This document shows, piece by piece, positions 62,530 to 64,000 of a stretch of DNA of 64,000 nucleotides; position 1 is the first letter of the stretch, and each line of letters starts with the position of its first letter. The notes beneath the pieces were generated by a model that saw nothing but the letters and a program-made list of their open reading frames with translations, made no database searches and had not been told where the DNA came from. Position numbers and translations under genes: made by a program. The stretch comes from Streptomyces humi (GTDB lineage: Bacteria; Actinomycetota; Actinomycetes; Streptomycetales; Streptomycetaceae), in assembly GCF_001005085.2 (NCBI RefSeq), contig NZ_LBMU02000001.1, positions 1 to 64,000 on the forward strand, written 5' to 3'.

Positions 62530-64000
62530 ATGCGAACCGACTCTTCTCCCGGCACCCTGCCGGCGCGGGAGCACCTCCCGGCCGGAAACGCCGGTACGCC
62601 TGTCCTGGACGTAGTGATCCCCGTCTACAACGAGGAGAAGGACCTCGGCCCATGCGTCGTCAGACTGCATGACCACCTCAAGCGCACCTTCCCGTACGCG
62701 TTCCGCATCACCGTCGCGGACAACGCGTCCACGGACACCACCCCCCAGGTGGCGCAGCGGCTGGAGGCGGAACTGGCCGAGGTCAAGTCGTTCCGGCTGG
62801 AGCAGAAGGGCCGCGGCCGGGCGCTGCGGACCGTCTGGTCCGCCTCGGACGCGCCGATCCTCGCGTACATGGACGTGGACCTGTCGACCGACCTGAACGC
62901 GTTGCTGCCGCTGGTGGCGCCGCTCATCTCCGGCCACTCCGACCTGGCGATCGGTTCCCGGCTGGCCCGCTCGTCGCGCGTGGTGCGCGGCGCCAAGCGG
63001 GAGTTCATCAGCCGTACGTACAACCTGATCCTGCGCGGCTCGCTACAGGCCCGTTTCTCCGACGCGCAGTGCGGCTTCAAGGCGATCCGGCGTGATGTCG
63101 CGCAGGTGCTGCTGCCGCTCGTCGAGGACACCGGCTGGTTCTTCGACACCGAGATGCTGGTGCTGGCCGAGCGCGCGGGGCTGCGCATCCACGAGGTGCC
63201 GGTCGACTGGGTCGACGACCCGAACTCGACCGTGCACATCGTGAAGACGGCCACCGACGACCTCAAGGGCGTGTGGCGGGTCGGCAAGGCCCTGACCACC
63301 GGTGCGCTGCCGCTGGACCGGCTCACCCGCCCGTTCGGTGACGACCCGCGCGACCGTGACGTCCAGGACGTGCCGAAGGGCCTGGCCCGCCAGCTCGTCG
63401 GGTTCTGCGTGGTCGGCGGCCTGTCGACCCTCTTCTACCTGGTGCTCTACAGCCTCTTCCGGGAGTTCTCCGGTTCGCAGATCGCCAACGCGCTGGCGCT
63501 GCTGGTGTCGGCGGTGGCGAACACCGCCGCCAACCGGCGGCTCACCTTCGGGGTGCGCGGCCGGGGCGGAGCGGTCCGGCACCAGGCGCAGGGCCTGGTC
63601 GTCTTCGGCATCGGCCTCGCGCTGACCAGTGGCTCCCTCGCCGCCCTGAACGCGGCGAGCAGCGACCCCGCGCACTCCACCGAGCTGGCGGTGCTGATCG
63701 CCGCCAACCTCGCGGCCACCGTGCTGCGCTTCCTGCTCTTCCGCGCCTGGGTCTTCCCGGACCGCGACGGCTCCGCCCGGCCGGAGGCGTCCCAGTCCAC
63801 GGTGGTGGCCACGCACACCCCGTCGTCGCCGACTTACACGACCGGCGGACACCAGCCGTACCAGCCGCAGTACCAGCCGCAGGGCCCGTTCCCGCAGCGT
63901 CCGGGGCACCAGCCGTACGCCCAGGGCGGCACCACGACGACCACCCAATTCCGCGCCGGTGAAGCCGCGGACGGCACCTGGAGGGACAGCACCATGCAGT
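62530..64000 (+). CDS. GtrA-glycosyltransferase 2 fusion (3' end outside window)
   Basis: At least 490 residues. GT2 domain ~25-255: LDVVIPVYNEEKDLGPC, VADNASTDTTPQ, the DxD in LAYMDVDLSTDLN, and AIGSRLARSS. GtrA domain ~285-415 with four membrane helices (LVGFCVVGGLSTLFYLVLYS, NANALALL-like NALALLVSAVANTAANRRLTF). A Gln/Pro/Tyr-rich tail follows (HQPYQPQYQPQGPFPQ). Probably makes a polyprenyl-phosphate-linked sugar for surface glycans. A TTG at 62512 overlapping the kinase stop is an alternative start. Third gene of the two-component operon. Confidence 0.9.
   Translation, partial: MRTDSSPGTLPAREHLPAGNAGTPVLDVVIPVYNEEKDLGPCVVRLHDHLKRTFPYAFRITVADNASTDTTPQVAQRLEAELAEVKSFRLEQKGRGRALRTVWSASDAPILAYMDVDLSTDLNALLPLVAPLISGHSDLAIGSRLARSSRVVRGAKREFISRTYNLILRGSLQARFSDAQCGFKAIRRDVAQVLLPLVEDTGWFFDTEMLVLAERAGLRIHEVPVDWVDDPNSTVHIVKTATDDLKGVWRVGKALTTGALPLDRLTRPFGDDPRDRDVQDVPKGLARQLVGFCVVGGLSTLFYLVLYSLFREFSGSQIANALALLVSAVANTAANRRLTFGVRGRGGAVRHQAQGLVVFGIGLALTSGSLAALNAASSDPAHSTELAVLIAANLAATVLRFLLFRAWVFPDRDGSARPEASQSTVVATHTPSSPTYTTGGHQPYQPQYQPQGPFPQRPGHQPYAQGGTTTTTQFRAGEAADGTWRDSTMQ

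Overview
The window is high-GC DNA with short intergenic gaps, many GTG starts, GTGA/ATGA stop-start overlaps, probable leaderless promoters and Tat/lipoprotein secretion signals. Gene content and order (serS-pheA, a DyP peroxidase/CopCD/ECuC/Sco copper set, SSI-type protease inhibitor, bifunctional Prim-Pol proteins, PAS/regulator families) point to the core region of a Streptomyces chromosome. It carries four tRNA genes (three Ser, one Arg).

Layout. 1-5.1 kb: minus-strand genes for a flavin-dependent oxidoreductase, KptA RNA 2'-phosphotransferase, and a MerR regulator in an operon with a fused alpha/beta-hydrolase-SDR enzyme. 5.3-8.8 kb: a four-gene ABC-2 exporter operon. 9.4-13.2 kb: tRNA-Ser(GCU), HAD phosphatase, serS, a 530-bp gap packed with DnaA-box-like sequences, and pheA. 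13.2-19.7 kb: extracytoplasmic copper handling (DtpA, CopC-CopD fusion, ECuC, Sco, YcnI and a Met-rich membrane protein). 20-33 kb: signalling and housekeeping genes (two ATPase-domain regulators, PP2C-like protein, GNAT, intradiol dioxygenase, CitG-like protein, aminopeptidase P, Prim-Pol-like protein, GDPD, HtrA-type protease).

33.25-40.6 kb is an accessory island beginning at the 3' end of tRNA-Ser(UGA). It holds a GntR regulator with two palindromic operators, four tightly coupled small ORFs, an unknown membrane protein, an acetyltransferase-like gene broken by an in-frame amber codon, an SMI1/KNR4 protein, a large AT-richer gene joining a DUF262 domain to an AlbA_2-like domain (the best candidate for an undescribed defence protein), a 111-bp nested palindromic element, and a truncated membrane gene. 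No integrase, replication or transfer gene is visible, so it looks like the eroded remains of an integrative element with later cargo.

40.7-50 kb: a second Prim-Pol protein with a LexA-like box at its start, a small Asn/Gln-rich secreted protein, a five-gene operon matching the actinobacterial steroid side-chain module (two acyl-CoA dehydrogenases, ChsH2-like, ChsH1-like, Ltp2-like), a possible multibranched RNA structure before a SigE-family sigma factor, and an acyl-CoA synthetase. 50-56.5 kb: a 1483-residue PAS/pseudokinase/receiver protein with collagen-like repeats, an SSI inhibitor, tRNA-Ser(GCU) and tRNA-Arg(ACG). 56.5-64 kb: quinone oxidoreductase, MarR regulator, small membrane protein followed by a 20-bp minisatellite, DUF2797 protein, and a response regulator-histidine kinase-glycosyltransferase/GtrA operon that runs off the window.
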